Assembly: GCA_964616755.1 (NCBI GenBank)
Contig: CAZTSI010000011.1
Span: 1-64,000, forward strand
Direction of reading: 5' to 3'
Length of the DNA stretch: 64,000 nt
Source: CAYNFR01 sp964616755
Lineage (GTDB): Bacteria; Bacteroidota; Bacteroidia; Chitinophagales; Saprospiraceae
Part shown: positions 34,548 through 43,880 of the stretch, piece after piece
Layout: each line of letters begins with the position of its first letter
Position numbering within the stretch: position 1 is the first letter of the stretch
Notes under the pieces: generated by a model
Told to the model about the DNA's origin: nothing
The model's database searches: none
Seen by the model: only the letters and a program-made list of their open reading frames with translations
Position numbers and translations under genes: made by a program

Positions 34548-36260
34548 TTAGCTAGTCACAGTTCGGCTAAGTTCAATACCCTCAATAATACCTAGAGCCA
34601 TCTCATAATCAGCGTGCGCATTGTCTGGGGTAAGCGCTGCATACAAGGCCTGCTCGCCTCGTTGGAGTAGTGTCATCAATGAAGGAGTAAGTTCCTGTAG
34701 AAGGTGTTCTTCTAATAATGCTGCAATGTCCGCTTTGCTCAATTGTTTGGTATCTAGCTTCAGCTTGTCAGCCAAATACTGTAACACCGCTACGCGTAAT
34801 TCAATATAGTACTTTTGGATATCGCCTTTTAATAAGCCATCTTTGGCAGCGGACAATTGATGTAAGGCAATCTTTCGCGCCCGCTTTTGGCGGATGTCTT
34901 TTATGTCTATACTTTCGCGCTTTTCTACCACTTTATGGTAGACAAATAAACTCATTAGCGCAAGGACACAGATGCCATTTAATATCCAGTATCCAATAGA
35001 ATTTACAAATGGCTTGGAAGGAGACTTAAGGTGACTTGTGGCGTATATCGGCGGAAGCTCAATCCTTTGAGATGCCAAGTCTGTCTTGGTGCGATTGCTT
35101 CCTTGTAAGACATTCACCGAATATTCCTGACTCATGACTCGCTCATAAGTACCACTATCTGGATTATAAAAGCTCATCTCCGGTTGGAAATTTATAGTAC
35201 CTGTACGTTTTGGCAACAACAAATACTCGTATGTTTTGGTCACTTGAATTTTGTTATTTTGCTGTACGGCCTCTTCGGCAAGCAGATTGGGTTCGTAGAT
35301 CTCAAAATCCGCGGTAAAAGGTTGCTTTGGAGCTTCAATAAACTTAGGATCACCAAATCCCCTAATCTGCAAGGTCAAATTGATCGCATCATCCATTGTA
35401 ATGCTGTTCTTGTCTACAGATGTGCCTAGATAAAAGTCTCCCACTGCACCACAAAAGGAGGTAGGAGCATCCGCGGGCAGTTCGGCGATATGTATGGTAA
35501 CGGGCTCAGAACCAACCCTAGCTTGTCTTAATCGAGTATTAAAGAAAAAATTTGTTCGAGCGCCTGGTTCAGAAATACCCAACTCAACTGTTGTAGATGG
35601 TATAGTAAACGTACCTTTTTTCTGAGGAAATAATGCGAAGGCGCCTAACATTCTACTCACATATTGGACACCGTTGCGTACGACCCGCTCAGCCTCTGGA
35701 CTAACTCTATCCAATGCTTGCCGATAAAAACCGTCCACCTCCGGCAGTCTCGAAAAATCATACGATCGCACATCCTCTGTGGTCAATAACACATAACTTA
35801 AGGTAACCTGCTGCCCAATGAAAGCCGTATCATGACTAATCAATAATTCTAAGATATTGGTATTGGATGCTGATGAAGCTACGGCGTTATTGCCCTTTAT
35901 CACTTCAATAGTTATAGGCTCAGTTTTATACTCTTTTCCATCTACTATGATACGTGCTGACCCTAAGGTATATCGACCAGGCTTACTAGAAGTGAGCACA
36001 TAACTATAGCTAAGCTTTTGACTTGTCCTGCCATTAATGATAGTCATTTGGGTGGATTGAGAAGGGCCACCGACAACATCAAAATCGTCAAAAGCTGGTG
36101 CTTGAAAACCCTGCCCATTAGCATTCTCAAGGGTAAAACTTACTTGAAAATAGTTGTCTTGAACAATTTGCTTGGCATCAGTGGCGGCAACAAATCGAAC
36201 CGACTGCGACCAAACGGACGAAATGAGGCACACAAACAAAGCCGTCAATCCTTGTCGCAT
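34548..36260 (-). CDS. batD: BatD, membrane protein of the Bat aerotolerance complex
   Basis: 570 residues: signal peptide (residues 1-18), several Ig-like domains, a membrane helix near residue 430 (YWILNGICVLALMSLFVY) and a cytosolic helical tail with TPR-like or tail segments to 570. The N-terminal Ig-like domain has FQAPAFDDFDVVGGPSQSTQ, the BatD signature. It is the last gene of the Bat operon. BatA-E proteins and MoxR are linked to aerotolerance and envelope stress in Bacteroides and Francisella. The next upstream gene repeats its N-terminal domain. Confidence 0.92.
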   Translation of the reverse strand: MRQGLTALFVCLISSVWSQSVRFVAATDAKQIVQDNYFQVSFTLENANGQGFQAPAFDDFDVVGGPSQSTQMTIINGRTSQKLSYSYVLTSSKPGRYTLGSARIIVDGKEYKTEPITIEVIKGNNAVASSASNTNILELLISHDTAFIGQQVTLSYVLLTTEDVRSYDFSRLPEVDGFYRQALDRVSPEAERVVRNGVQYVSRMLGAFALFPQKKGTFTIPSTTVELGISEPGARTNFFFNTRLRQARVGSEPVTIHIAELPADAPTSFCGAVGDFYLGTSVDKNSITMDDAINLTLQIRGFGDPKFIEAPKQPFTADFEIYEPNLLAEEAVQQNNKIQVTKTYEYLLLPKRTGTINFQPEMSFYNPDSGTYERVMSQEYSVNVLQGSNRTKTDLASQRIELPPIYATSHLKSPSKPFVNSIGYWILNGICVLALMSLFVYHKVVEKRESIDIKDIRQKRARKIALHQLSAAKDGLLKGDIQKYYIELRVAVLQYLADKLKLDTKQLSKADIAALLEEHLLQELTPSLMTLLQRGEQALYAALTPDNAHADYEMALGIIEGIELSRTVTS

Positions 36261-36262
36261 CT

Positions 36263-36814
36263 TTAGATTTTGCGCGTTTTAAGTTTTTTAAATTTCATTC
36301 TCATGGAATCTTGCTCTGTCATCACTGTAGTGTCTTGTCCTTGGCTTCTACTAGGTCTAGGACTCATTCGTTGAGGCATCAGGCCTTTCTCTTGTTCAAC
36401 CAAATGCAGCGGATTAGGTAAGACTTGGATAAGCTTGGCTTCACTTGTCAAAATTTCTTTCCCAGTATCTAACTTTCCTGATGGCACTGTGCAAACTCCT
36501 TCTCCGCCTACAGCAAGTATATATGAATAGCTCGCTGATTGAGAAACTTCACCATTGACCATGCTAATTTGACTAGAGGTATTCGGTCCAGAAAGCACTT
36601 CAAAATCTTCAAAACTAGGCGGTATAAAATCTCCCTGAATATTGACAATTGAAAACCGTACGTGTACATAATTATAGGCTAGCAGCGTATCTCTATTTAC
36701 TTCTACCCAAAAACCTGTCTCCTGTGCTATCATGGTTTGACTACAAAAAAATGACAGAAGAACGACTACGATATTTCTAAGTTTCGAGAGCTTACTCGTG
36801 TACGACATTACCAA
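36263..36814 (-). CDS. Stand-alone BatD N-terminal domain protein
   Basis: 183 residues with a signal peptide (IVVVLLSFFCSQTMIAQ). The mature part aligns by eye with the first domain of BatD: FIPPSFEDFEVLSGPNTSSQ against FQAPAFDDFDVVGGPSQSTQ, and SQSASYSYIL against SQKLSYSYVL. The later domains and membrane helix are missing. After the domain there is a polar tail with many M, Q, S and K residues that ends the protein. It overlaps the batC stop by 7 bases and ends 2 bases before batD, so it is a true member of the operon and not a broken batD: batD downstream is intact. Likely an export-targeted partner of the Bat complex. Confidence 0.85.
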   Translation of the reverse strand: MVMSYTSKLSKLRNIVVVLLSFFCSQTMIAQETGFWVEVNRDTLLAYNYVHVRFSIVNIQGDFIPPSFEDFEVLSGPNTSSQISMVNGEVSQSASYSYILAVGGEGVCTVPSGKLDTGKEILTSEAKLIQVLPNPLHLVEQEKGLMPQRMSPRPSRSQGQDTTVMTEQDSMRMKFKKLKTRKI

Positions 36815-37533
36815 TCTTTTAGAGGTTTCATTTTATTGCCAGATGCTTTGCGCATTTTTTCTTGAACATTTTTGTCTTCATTTTCAATTACTTGCAAAAG
36901 CTTTTCTGCATCTTCTTTTGACATTTCTTGTGAATCAGTGGCTTGACTTGATTCTTGTTGTTCCTCAGAAGAATCTGATGTGTTTTGTTGTTGGTTTTGC
37001 TGTTCTTGTTGATGCTGTTCTTCTTTCTGATCAATTTGATCTTGTTGTTGTTGGTTCTCCTGTTGTTGCTGTTGCTGCTGCTCTTGCTGTTTTTTTAAGA
37101 GTTTGGCCATATAGAGATTTCTCAGGGCATCTTGATCATTTGGATTAAGGGACAAAGTATTTTTATAGGCATCAACAGCCTCTTCAAATTTACCCTCCTT
37201 TAGTTGAGCGGTGCCTTTATTATAAAATGCCTCGGCTTTTTGAAATGATTCTTTAGCCTGTCCCGCACTCGACTCATAGTGCTGTGCAGCTTCTTCAAAT
37301 CTGTCTTGTTGAAAAACCGCATTGCCTAAGTTGAAGAAAGCTTTGCTGTCTGCCTTTTTTTCTATGGCTTTTCTATAGTTTTCCTCTGCCGTAGTAAATT
37401 GATCCGCTTTGTATGCTTTGTCCCCCGTTCGCTTAAGTTTGTGTGTCGATTGAGCATTTAACGGGGAAATCATAAATAATAGAAATGCTGAAACAATAAT
37501 ACTTGGCCAGTGTAAGCTATGTGCACACTTCAT
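36808..37533 (-). CDS. batC: BatC, TPR protein with glutamine-rich region
   Basis: 241 residues: signal peptide (residues 1-27), three or so TPR units at about 28-145, a glutamine-rich stretch at about 148-200, and the C-terminal LLQVIENEDKNVQEKMRK...KDW that is the BatC tail. The Q-rich stretch is what opens a long frame on the opposite strand. TPRs bind partners, probably other Bat proteins, in the periplasm or at the membrane. It lies 47 bases after batB and overlaps the next gene. Confidence 0.9.
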   Translation of the reverse strand: MKCAHSLHWPSIIVSAFLLFMISPLNAQSTHKLKRTGDKAYKADQFTTAEENYRKAIEKKADSKAFFNLGNAVFQQDRFEEAAQHYESSAGQAKESFQKAEAFYNKGTAQLKEGKFEEAVDAYKNTLSLNPNDQDALRNLYMAKLLKKQQEQQQQQQQENQQQQDQIDQKEEQHQQEQQNQQQNTSDSSEEQQESSQATDSQEMSKEDAEKLLQVIENEDKNVQEKMRKASGNKMKPLKDW

Positions 37534-37580
37534 TTTTATGATTTTATTATTTGGTTCAAAAAATTCATTTGGCCGTTGTT

Positions 37581-38615
37581 TTATTTACTATTTATTTGTT
37601 CGCTCCATCTTGGCTCTGATTGTTTTGCCTTTTCCGCTAAAAACAACTCGATGACAACGAATAAAATTCCCAATGCCAATAAATATTGAAAGTAGCTGAT
37701 ATACTCCGTAAACGATCGCTGCTCTACATCCCTTTTGGCAATCTGGTCGATTCGTCGGCTAATACCTGTCACGATTTCTGTTCCCTGACCTATGAGCCAC
37801 GATTCACCACCACCCGCTCGAGCCATTTCATTGACCAGATCAACGTTGAGCGCTGTGGTGACCGTATTGCCGTCTTGATCTCTTTTGAGCAATTGTTGGC
37901 CTTGTGCGAAATAAGGAATCACTGCTCCCTCTTTGGTTCCCACCCCGATGGTAAAAACAAAGAGACCATTTTCTTTAGCCTCTTTAATGACCCTAATGGC
38001 TTCACTATCGTGATCTTCGCCATCTGTCACGATGATCAGCGCCCTCTGCGCAGGCTTGTCGCTTTGATAGGCCCGTTCAGCCAACTGAACAGCTTCCGCG
38101 ATAGCCGTTCCTTGTGTTGTTGCTTGTCCAGTATTGGCACTATTGATAAATAATTGTGCAGCCGCATAATCGTTCGTCAAAGGCATTTGTAAATAGGCGT
38201 TCCCAGCAAAAAGTATAAGGCCTATTCTATTTCCTTTCAACCCTTGAACAATACTGTTGCAAAGTTTCTTAGCCCTCTCCAAACGGTTGGGAGAAATATC
38301 TTCGGCAAGCATACTAAAAGAAATATCCAAAGCAATAAATACATCGGAACTTTGTGCTTTGACCTTTTCCTTTTTACTACCCCATTGCGGATTAGCCAAT
38401 GCCAAAACCAACATCCCGAGCGCGGCAAATAAAAAGCCCGTCTTTAAAAGATTCATTCGCGGTTGCCAGCCTACAATCAATTTTTGTAGCAAATCAACTT
38501 GGCCTAAATCTTTAAGTCTTTGTGATCTGTGGCGCAAATAAACATAATACACCAAGCTCATGAGCGGTATCAACCACAATAGGAAAAGATAAGCAGATGA
38601 TTCGAATCTAAACAT
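37581..38615 (-). CDS. batB: BatB, von Willebrand factor A membrane protein
   Basis: 344 residues: two N-terminal membrane helices (about 9-27 and 56-76), a VWA domain (about 90-300) with the MIDAS motif DISFS in VFIALDISFSMLAEDI, and a C-terminal helix (about 310-330). The layout is that of BatB. It is followed by batC 47 bases later and preceded by batA with 6 bases between them, so it is cotranscribed. BatA and BatB are paralogues with the same architecture; this one has the longer metal loop. Confidence 0.92.
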   Translation of the reverse strand: MFRFESSAYLFLLWLIPLMSLVYYVYLRHRSQRLKDLGQVDLLQKLIVGWQPRMNLLKTGFLFAALGMLVLALANPQWGSKKEKVKAQSSDVFIALDISFSMLAEDISPNRLERAKKLCNSIVQGLKGNRIGLILFAGNAYLQMPLTNDYAAAQLFINSANTGQATTQGTAIAEAVQLAERAYQSDKPAQRALIIVTDGEDHDSEAIRVIKEAKENGLFVFTIGVGTKEGAVIPYFAQGQQLLKRDQDGNTVTTALNVDLVNEMARAGGGESWLIGQGTEIVTGISRRIDQIAKRDVEQRSFTEYISYFQYLLALGILFVVIELFLAEKAKQSEPRWSEQINSK

Positions 38616-38621
38616 ACTTGC

Positions 38622-39629
38622 TTATGGTAAAGATTTAAAAAAACTCATTCTTAACAACCATTCTAAAAGGAAAAGTCCCAGCCCAAACAATAGAAAGCTT
38701 CTAAACTCCTCGCTATATCGTTTAAAGGTTGTGACCTCAATTTTTGTTTTTTCTAAAGCGTCAATCTCGCCATAAATGGCCTCTAGGCTAGCTTGATCCG
38801 TGGCTCTAAAGTATTTACCGCCGGTCGATTCGGCTATATCGTTCATCAGTCTCTCATCAATTTCTACATTAGCCATTCCAAAGATATATTGGCCATCTGA
38901 GCGCTTGCTGACGGGCGACAGCGCTTGACCCCGCGAACCGACTCCAATGGTATACACTTTTGTATCCATCTGTTTGGCAATCTCTGCCGCCGTCAAGGGC
39001 TTGACATACCCACTATTATTCACACCGTCAGTCAACAAAATGACCACTTTACTTTTCGCCTCACTATCTTTTAAACGATTCACGGCAGAGGCTAAACCCA
39101 TGCCGATCGCGGTGCCATCCTCTAACATGCCACATTGCAAACCATCCAAAAACTCCTTGACGATACGATGATCCGTCGTTAAGGGGCATTGTGTAAAGCT
39201 CTCCCCTGCAAATACGACTAAACCTATACGATCGTACGATCGCTTATCAATAAATTCTTTGGCTACGCGTTTGCTCACCTCTAATCGATCTGGCTGAAAA
39301 TCTTGCGCCAACATACTACTACTAATATCGGTAACCAGTATAATATCGATGCCTTCGGCTGTCACGACTTCCTCCTTTAAACTTAATTGCGGTCGAGCCA
39401 GAGCAATCGTCATACAGATAACAGAAATTGCTCTCAACACTGGTAAGTACGGCCAAAGCTTGCTCTTCCAGGTCTCGAAAGGTTTTATGGATTGAATAGA
39501 AGAAAGATACAACCTAGGAAATCGACTATTTCTCGACCGATAGTAATAATATCCTAACAATAGCCATAAAGGCATGAGCCATAGAGCCCAAGGCGAATGA
39601 AAGCTAAGATGTTGCAGATACTCTATCAT
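38622..39629 (-). CDS. batA: BatA, von Willebrand factor A membrane protein
   Basis: 335 residues: N-terminal membrane helices (about 12-28 and 55-80), a VWA domain (about 88-305) with MIDAS DISSS in LVTDISSSMLAQDF, ending in a membrane helix (313-330, SFLLFGLGLFLLEWLL). It overlaps the upstream gene by 4 bases. With the MoxR ATPase and DUF58 protein of the same operon it forms the typical MoxR-VWA system, in which the ATPase is thought to drive remodelling of the VWA partner. Confidence 0.92.
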   Translation of the reverse strand: MIEYLQHLSFHSPWALWLMPLWLLLGYYYYRSRNSRFPRLYLSSIQSIKPFETWKSKLWPYLPVLRAISVICMTIALARPQLSLKEEVVTAEGIDIILVTDISSSMLAQDFQPDRLEVSKRVAKEFIDKRSYDRIGLVVFAGESFTQCPLTTDHRIVKEFLDGLQCGMLEDGTAIGMGLASAVNRLKDSEAKSKVVILLTDGVNNSGYVKPLTAAEIAKQMDTKVYTIGVGSRGQALSPVSKRSDGQYIFGMANVEIDERLMNDIAESTGGKYFRATDQASLEAIYGEIDALEKTKIEVTTFKRYSEEFRSFLLFGLGLFLLEWLLRMSFFKSLP

Positions 39630-40687
39630 TGCTTCTCTTCAGTTGGTTCAATTTTGGTGTGATGAACAAAGGTGATAGCCTCATTCATAAATGATTCATG
39701 CAATTCCTCCTCGGGTGTTGCTTTGGCAAATTTTACTAAGTCGGCGACCGTTAGCACTTGTATTAAACGGTTCATTTGATCCGTAGAAATGACTGACGTA
39801 GCCAGTTCATGACGAATTTCATTCGTCGTCTTTTCGAGCGCCTCAATATTGAATCGCTCTTCTAAGTATCTGCGTATGATAAACGTAAGCACAGATTGAT
39901 ATTCTTTGATTTCACCTTGCTGCCAGAGTTGCTTTGATCGCAATAACGCCAAATCATTCAAGGCTTTGATATGGGGCAACACTGTTTCGATGACCGGTGC
40001 AGGAATCGGAGCATGAGTTACGGATTTTGTGCGCCGCTGGTATAAATAATACCCTCCCAACAATAAGAAGATAATACCAACACCAATAAGATAGGGCAAC
40101 ACGTCGCTAACGCCGATGGGCTCTTCGATGATATTTCTAATTGGTGCCATCTCCAAGGAGTCCATTGAGCTTGTAACCCCGGGTGGTGCCACAACCTTGA
40201 TCACTGCCTGCCCTGGAGTATATATTTGATCTTGAGCACCATTTACACTAATTAAGACTGGAGGTATAATGGCGACATTTTGCCCTGGATCCCATAACTG
40301 CAAACTAAATCTGTGTTCTAGCACTGTTTTGCTCAGGACATTTTTTTTCTGCCAGTTCATTTCGTTGTTGAAGAAAATATTATCACCATCGGCATCCTTC
40401 CATCCATTCAAAGAGCGAATTGCAAAATCTGCTTTTACGGGCTGAATATTCGATGTATCCACAGCATTTTTAAAACTCTGAAGAGAGGAGTATATCGTAT
40501 CTATAAAAAAACTTGGGATTGCTATTACTTCAACACCAGGATCCTTTTCGATGCTTATAATTAGATGGACTGTATCGCCGATAACGATGCTATCTTGCGA
40601 CCATTCTAACCGTACTAAGGCTTGGCCCTTTGCGCCTCCTGTGAGGCACACGATAAAAACAACCATCAAGCACCAAAACTGCCTCAT
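39626..40687 (-). CDS. Bat operon membrane protein with BatD-like N-terminal part
   Basis: 353 residues: signal peptide (residues 1-21), an Ig-like periplasmic region (about 22-180), a membrane helix near 197-215 (LPYLIGVGIIFLLLGGYYLY) and a cytosolic helical tail (to 353). The cytosolic tail is typical of the unnamed protein between DUF58 and BatA in many Bacteroidota Bat operons. It overlaps both neighbours by 4 bases. It probably connects the VWA proteins with a cytosolic partner such as MoxR or DUF58 protein. Confidence 0.75.
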   Translation of the reverse strand: MRQFWCLMVVFIVCLTGGAKGQALVRLEWSQDSIVIGDTVHLIISIEKDPGVEVIAIPSFFIDTIYSSLQSFKNAVDTSNIQPVKADFAIRSLNGWKDADGDNIFFNNEMNWQKKNVLSKTVLEHRFSLQLWDPGQNVAIIPPVLISVNGAQDQIYTPGQAVIKVVAPPGVTSSMDSLEMAPIRNIIEEPIGVSDVLPYLIGVGIIFLLLGGYYLYQRRTKSVTHAPIPAPVIETVLPHIKALNDLALLRSKQLWQQGEIKEYQSVLTFIIRRYLEERFNIEALEKTTNEIRHELATSVISTDQMNRLIQVLTVADLVKFAKATPEEELHESFMNEAITFVHHTKIEPTEEKQ

Positions 40688-41559
40688 CGTTTATGTCTAC
40701 TTTTAAAAAATTTCATCAAATCTCTCACATAATCACCCTTCGTATTTATAGAAAGTATTGATGCTCCTGATTTCTTAAAATTATCAGTAAAATAATGAAG
40801 CTGTCTTTGCCATTGATCAGCATATGCCTTCCTAATCGTCGAAGATGATGTGTCCAATATTTTATACTCGCCCGTCTCCGAATCTTGCACCTGAATGAGA
40901 CCGACATTGGGCAATGTGGATTCTAATTCATCATATACCTGGATGCCTATAAGGTCATGTTTGCGAGCTGCAATTTTGAGGGCTGTTTCAAAATTTCCCG
41001 CCAAGAAATCCGAAAGTATAAATGTGATACTTTTTTTCTTCACGACATTATTCAGATAGATTAAAGCCTGTGAAATATCGGTACCCGGATGCTCTGGCTC
41101 AAAATAAATCATCTCCCTTATAATCCTTAAAATATGATTGCGGCCCTTTTGGGGTGGAATATACTTTTCTACCTTATCTGTAAAAAGTATTGCACCTACC
41201 TTATCATTATTGGTCATAGCAGAAAAAGCGAGAGTGGCGCAGATTTCAGTATATATATCTGACTTGAATTGATGTATCGTACCAAAGAACGACGAACGGC
41301 TAATATCAAGTAAAAATATAACAGTCAGCTCGCGTTCTTCTTCAAATACCTTGACATGCGTTTGGTCGTACCGTGCCGTTACATTCCAATCAATACTGCG
41401 CACATCATCGCCATACTGGTAATCTCTTACTTCACTAAATGACATTCCTCGTCCCTTAAATGTACTATTATATTCACCAGAAAAAAGGTGTTTACTGAGC
41501 TCCTTAGTCTTAATCTCAATTTTTCTGACCTTTTTTAATATTTCAGTGGTACGATTCAC
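40684..41559 (-). CDS. DUF58 domain protein of the Bat operon
   Basis: 291 residues, no membrane segment. It contains the DUF58 signature GRGMSFSEVRDYQYGDDVRSIDWNVTAR and a VWA-like fold with the residues DISRS in IFLLDISRSSFFG. DUF58 proteins are regular companions of MoxR ATPases. It overlaps the previous gene (DUF3298-like) and the next gene by 4 bases each. Confidence 0.92.
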   Translation of the reverse strand: MNRTTEILKKVRKIEIKTKELSKHLFSGEYNSTFKGRGMSFSEVRDYQYGDDVRSIDWNVTARYDQTHVKVFEEERELTVIFLLDISRSSFFGTIHQFKSDIYTEICATLAFSAMTNNDKVGAILFTDKVEKYIPPQKGRNHILRIIREMIYFEPEHPGTDISQALIYLNNVVKKKSITFILSDFLAGNFETALKIAARKHDLIGIQVYDELESTLPNVGLIQVQDSETGEYKILDTSSSTIRKAYADQWQRQLHYFTDNFKKSGASILSINTKGDYVRDLMKFFKSRHKR

Positions 41560-42818
41560 TTTTTAAGGTTTTTTGAAAAATACGATTCTATGCTAGCATT
41601 GTCGATAAATGATTCAATGAGTGTATATGGCACAATGATTTTACGTCGTCCAAAAAAAATATTAAACTCAGTGAAAAAAACAAGCCCAGAAGGCGACAAA
41701 ACAAAGTGTGTATAATTAGCTTTTTCGACCATACTGCGCAATGGCCTTGGCTCCGATAGAGATAAATTTTTCTTTGACTTTTCTAAATATCTGTTCAAGA
41801 AAAAGGCGTAGTCAAAGTCTCTCTTAAAGATATCCTTCAAATGGTAAACTTTGTTCTTTTCACGATCAAACGTAAATGGAATCGTTTCAATTCTCATTTG
41901 ATCATTGGTCATAAAATATAAAAACCCGCTGATCAAAGATGGGGTTAGAACCGTAAGGAAATAATCGCCTTGGGCAAAGTAGCTCATACGTGTTCCTGCT
42001 GCGTAGTCATTATCATTATTAATATCCTTGATGTATTGTGTAATTCTATCTTCAATAGTCCCAGAAATCCATTTATCAAAAGTGCTGTTATCCAGAATTG
42101 GAAAATTAATAGAAACATATCCTGTATGTCCAGCATGGCTGATATTGGACTGACGCAGTGTCTCGCTAGAGCGCAAAATCCCAGTTGGATATACCTTTAG
42201 TAAGTGATCAGTTTCAGTTACTTCAATAGAAAATTCAACCGGATTAGATAAGTCTTGGTTAGGTTTATACTCTAGGCACTCTGAGCCACTGCATTCATAG
42301 CGCATCCATCTCAACTCTAATGATTTCTGCGTTTGAAAGGATACTTGTTTATCTAATGGTCTCATAAAAGCTGTCATCTCCATTCCGTCAACAGGATGCC
42401 GCGAGGTATACTTAATTATGGCATTTCGCTGATAAGCCTGAACATCTAGTTCAAGTTGAATAGGCAAGCGTCTGACAGATTCCTTGTCTGTCCAAAATAA
42501 GTTACCACTTGTAGACGTCAAATGGCCTTCGACAATACCCATTATTCGCCCTCGTTCGTCATACTCATATAGTTTTACCACGCCTGCTTCACTGATTTCG
42601 CCTTCAAGCATAAAAACGGGTGTACCATTTTGCAAACTGACAATAATGTCTAAGGTCTTTCCTTCTTGGGTACACTCCCAAAGAGTGGGCAGGGTTTGGT
42701 CTACGATACCAAAATAACGAGTCTTGACCCCGCTTTGTTCCTGTGCCAAAAGAGTATTGAGGCTAGAACATAATATCAAGGCGACGATAAATATAGATGT
42801 GCGTTTAAGGTACTTCAA
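41556..42818 (-). CDS. Secreted protein with DUF2147-like and DUF3298-like regions in the Bat operon
   Basis: 420 residues with a signal peptide (TSIFIVALILCSSLNTLLAQ). The N-terminal 130 residues contain a stretch (TLWECTQEGKTLDIIVSL...GRIMGIVEG) with a DUF2147-like look. The C-terminal half, from about residue 225, has the DUF3298/RsiV_C pattern: a Y/F-rich part with HLKDIFKRDFDYAFFL followed by LSPSGLVFFTEFNIFFGRRKIIVPYTLI. It starts in the 3' end of the MoxR gene (14-base overlap) and overlaps the DUF58 gene by 4 bases, so it is translated with them. I do not know this protein as part of the standard Bat set. Its domain calls are by eye. Confidence 0.65.
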   Translation of the reverse strand: MKYLKRTSIFIVALILCSSLNTLLAQEQSGVKTRYFGIVDQTLPTLWECTQEGKTLDIIVSLQNGTPVFMLEGEISEAGVVKLYEYDERGRIMGIVEGHLTSTSGNLFWTDKESVRRLPIQLELDVQAYQRNAIIKYTSRHPVDGMEMTAFMRPLDKQVSFQTQKSLELRWMRYECSGSECLEYKPNQDLSNPVEFSIEVTETDHLLKVYPTGILRSSETLRQSNISHAGHTGYVSINFPILDNSTFDKWISGTIEDRITQYIKDINNDNDYAAGTRMSYFAQGDYFLTVLTPSLISGFLYFMTNDQMRIETIPFTFDREKNKVYHLKDIFKRDFDYAFFLNRYLEKSKKNLSLSEPRPLRSMVEKANYTHFVLSPSGLVFFTEFNIFFGRRKIIVPYTLIESFIDNASIESYFSKNLKK

Positions 42819-43803
42819 CTTTGCTTAGTATTTCACTAATGATCATTTCTTGATTAATATTTTCAGCTTCTGCCTCGTAGGTCAAGCCTATACGGTGACG
42901 CATAACATCGTGGCAAATCGCTCGCACGTCATCAGGAATGACATAACCCCTCCGATTAATAAAGGCATATGCACGCGCAGCCAAGGCTAAATTAATACTC
43001 GCACGCGGTGAGCCACCATAGGAAATCAACCCGTTGAGCGAATCTAAGCCAAACGATGCGGGATTGCGCGTGGCAAAGACAATGTCAATAATGTATCGCT
43101 CTACTTTTTCGTCCATGTAAATTTTTCGTACCATTTGCCTAGCTTTTAATACTTGTGCGGCCTTTACGACGGCGTTTACCTTCTGATGTATTTCACCATT
43201 TACATTGCGTCTAATAATTTGCAGTTCTTCATCTTTGGTTGGATAGCCAATATTCACTTTTAGCATGAATCGGTCTGTTTGCGCCTCTGGCAATGGATAT
43301 GTTCCTTCTTGCTCAATTGGGTTTTGTGTCGCAAGGACTAAAAATGGTTCTTGCAACTTAAACGTCTCCTTTCCGATAGTTACCTGACGTTCTTGCATGG
43401 CCTCTAATAAAGCGCTTTGCACCTTTGCTGGCGCACGATTTATTTCATCTGCAAGAATAAAATTAGAGAATATAGGGCCTTTTTGAACACTAAATTCGTT
43501 GGCCTTTTGATTATAAATCATCGTTCCCACAATATCCGCTGGTAACAAATCAGGTGTGAATTGTATCCGACTATATGAGGTATCAATAATAGAGGCTAAG
43601 GTTTTGATAGCCAGCGTTTTTGCTAAACCAGGCAAGCCTTCTAACAAAATATGACCGTCAGACAACAAGGCCAAAACGAGTCGCTCCATCATGATATTTT
43701 GACCAACGATGACCTTGGAGGCTTCACGTTGAAGATCATCAAGAAAAGCACTGTCATGCGCTATCTGTTGGTTCATTGCTTCAATATCAATTGCTGTTTG
43801 CAT
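42805..43803 (-). CDS. MoxR family AAA+ ATPase
   Basis: 332 residues. Walker A is GLPGLAKT (56-63), Walker B and the sensor region are in ILADEINRAPAKVQSALLEAMQER, and QNPIEQEGTYPLPEAQTDRF is the MoxR signature. MoxR ATPases act as chaperones for VWA partners. It is the first gene of the Bat operon on the minus strand and overlaps the next gene by 14 bases. The 77-base gap before it holds no clear promoter that I can see. Confidence 0.93.
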   Translation of the reverse strand: MQTAIDIEAMNQQIAHDSAFLDDLQREASKVIVGQNIMMERLVLALLSDGHILLEGLPGLAKTLAIKTLASIIDTSYSRIQFTPDLLPADIVGTMIYNQKANEFSVQKGPIFSNFILADEINRAPAKVQSALLEAMQERQVTIGKETFKLQEPFLVLATQNPIEQEGTYPLPEAQTDRFMLKVNIGYPTKDEELQIIRRNVNGEIHQKVNAVVKAAQVLKARQMVRKIYMDEKVERYIIDIVFATRNPASFGLDSLNGLISYGGSPRASINLALAARAYAFINRRGYVIPDDVRAICHDVMRHRIGLTYEAEAENINQEMIISEILSKVEVP

Positions 43804-43880
43804 AGCTTACAATTTTTTCTTGCTCATTAATTTATTAGAAGTAGACTCGCCATTTAGCAGACGAGACGCGAAATAAACAT

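Noticed and set aside
36798..37148. A 116-codon open frame on the plus strand opposite batC
   Set aside because: It comes from the CAA/CAG-rich glutamine stretch of batC read on the other strand; it has no start region or family character.
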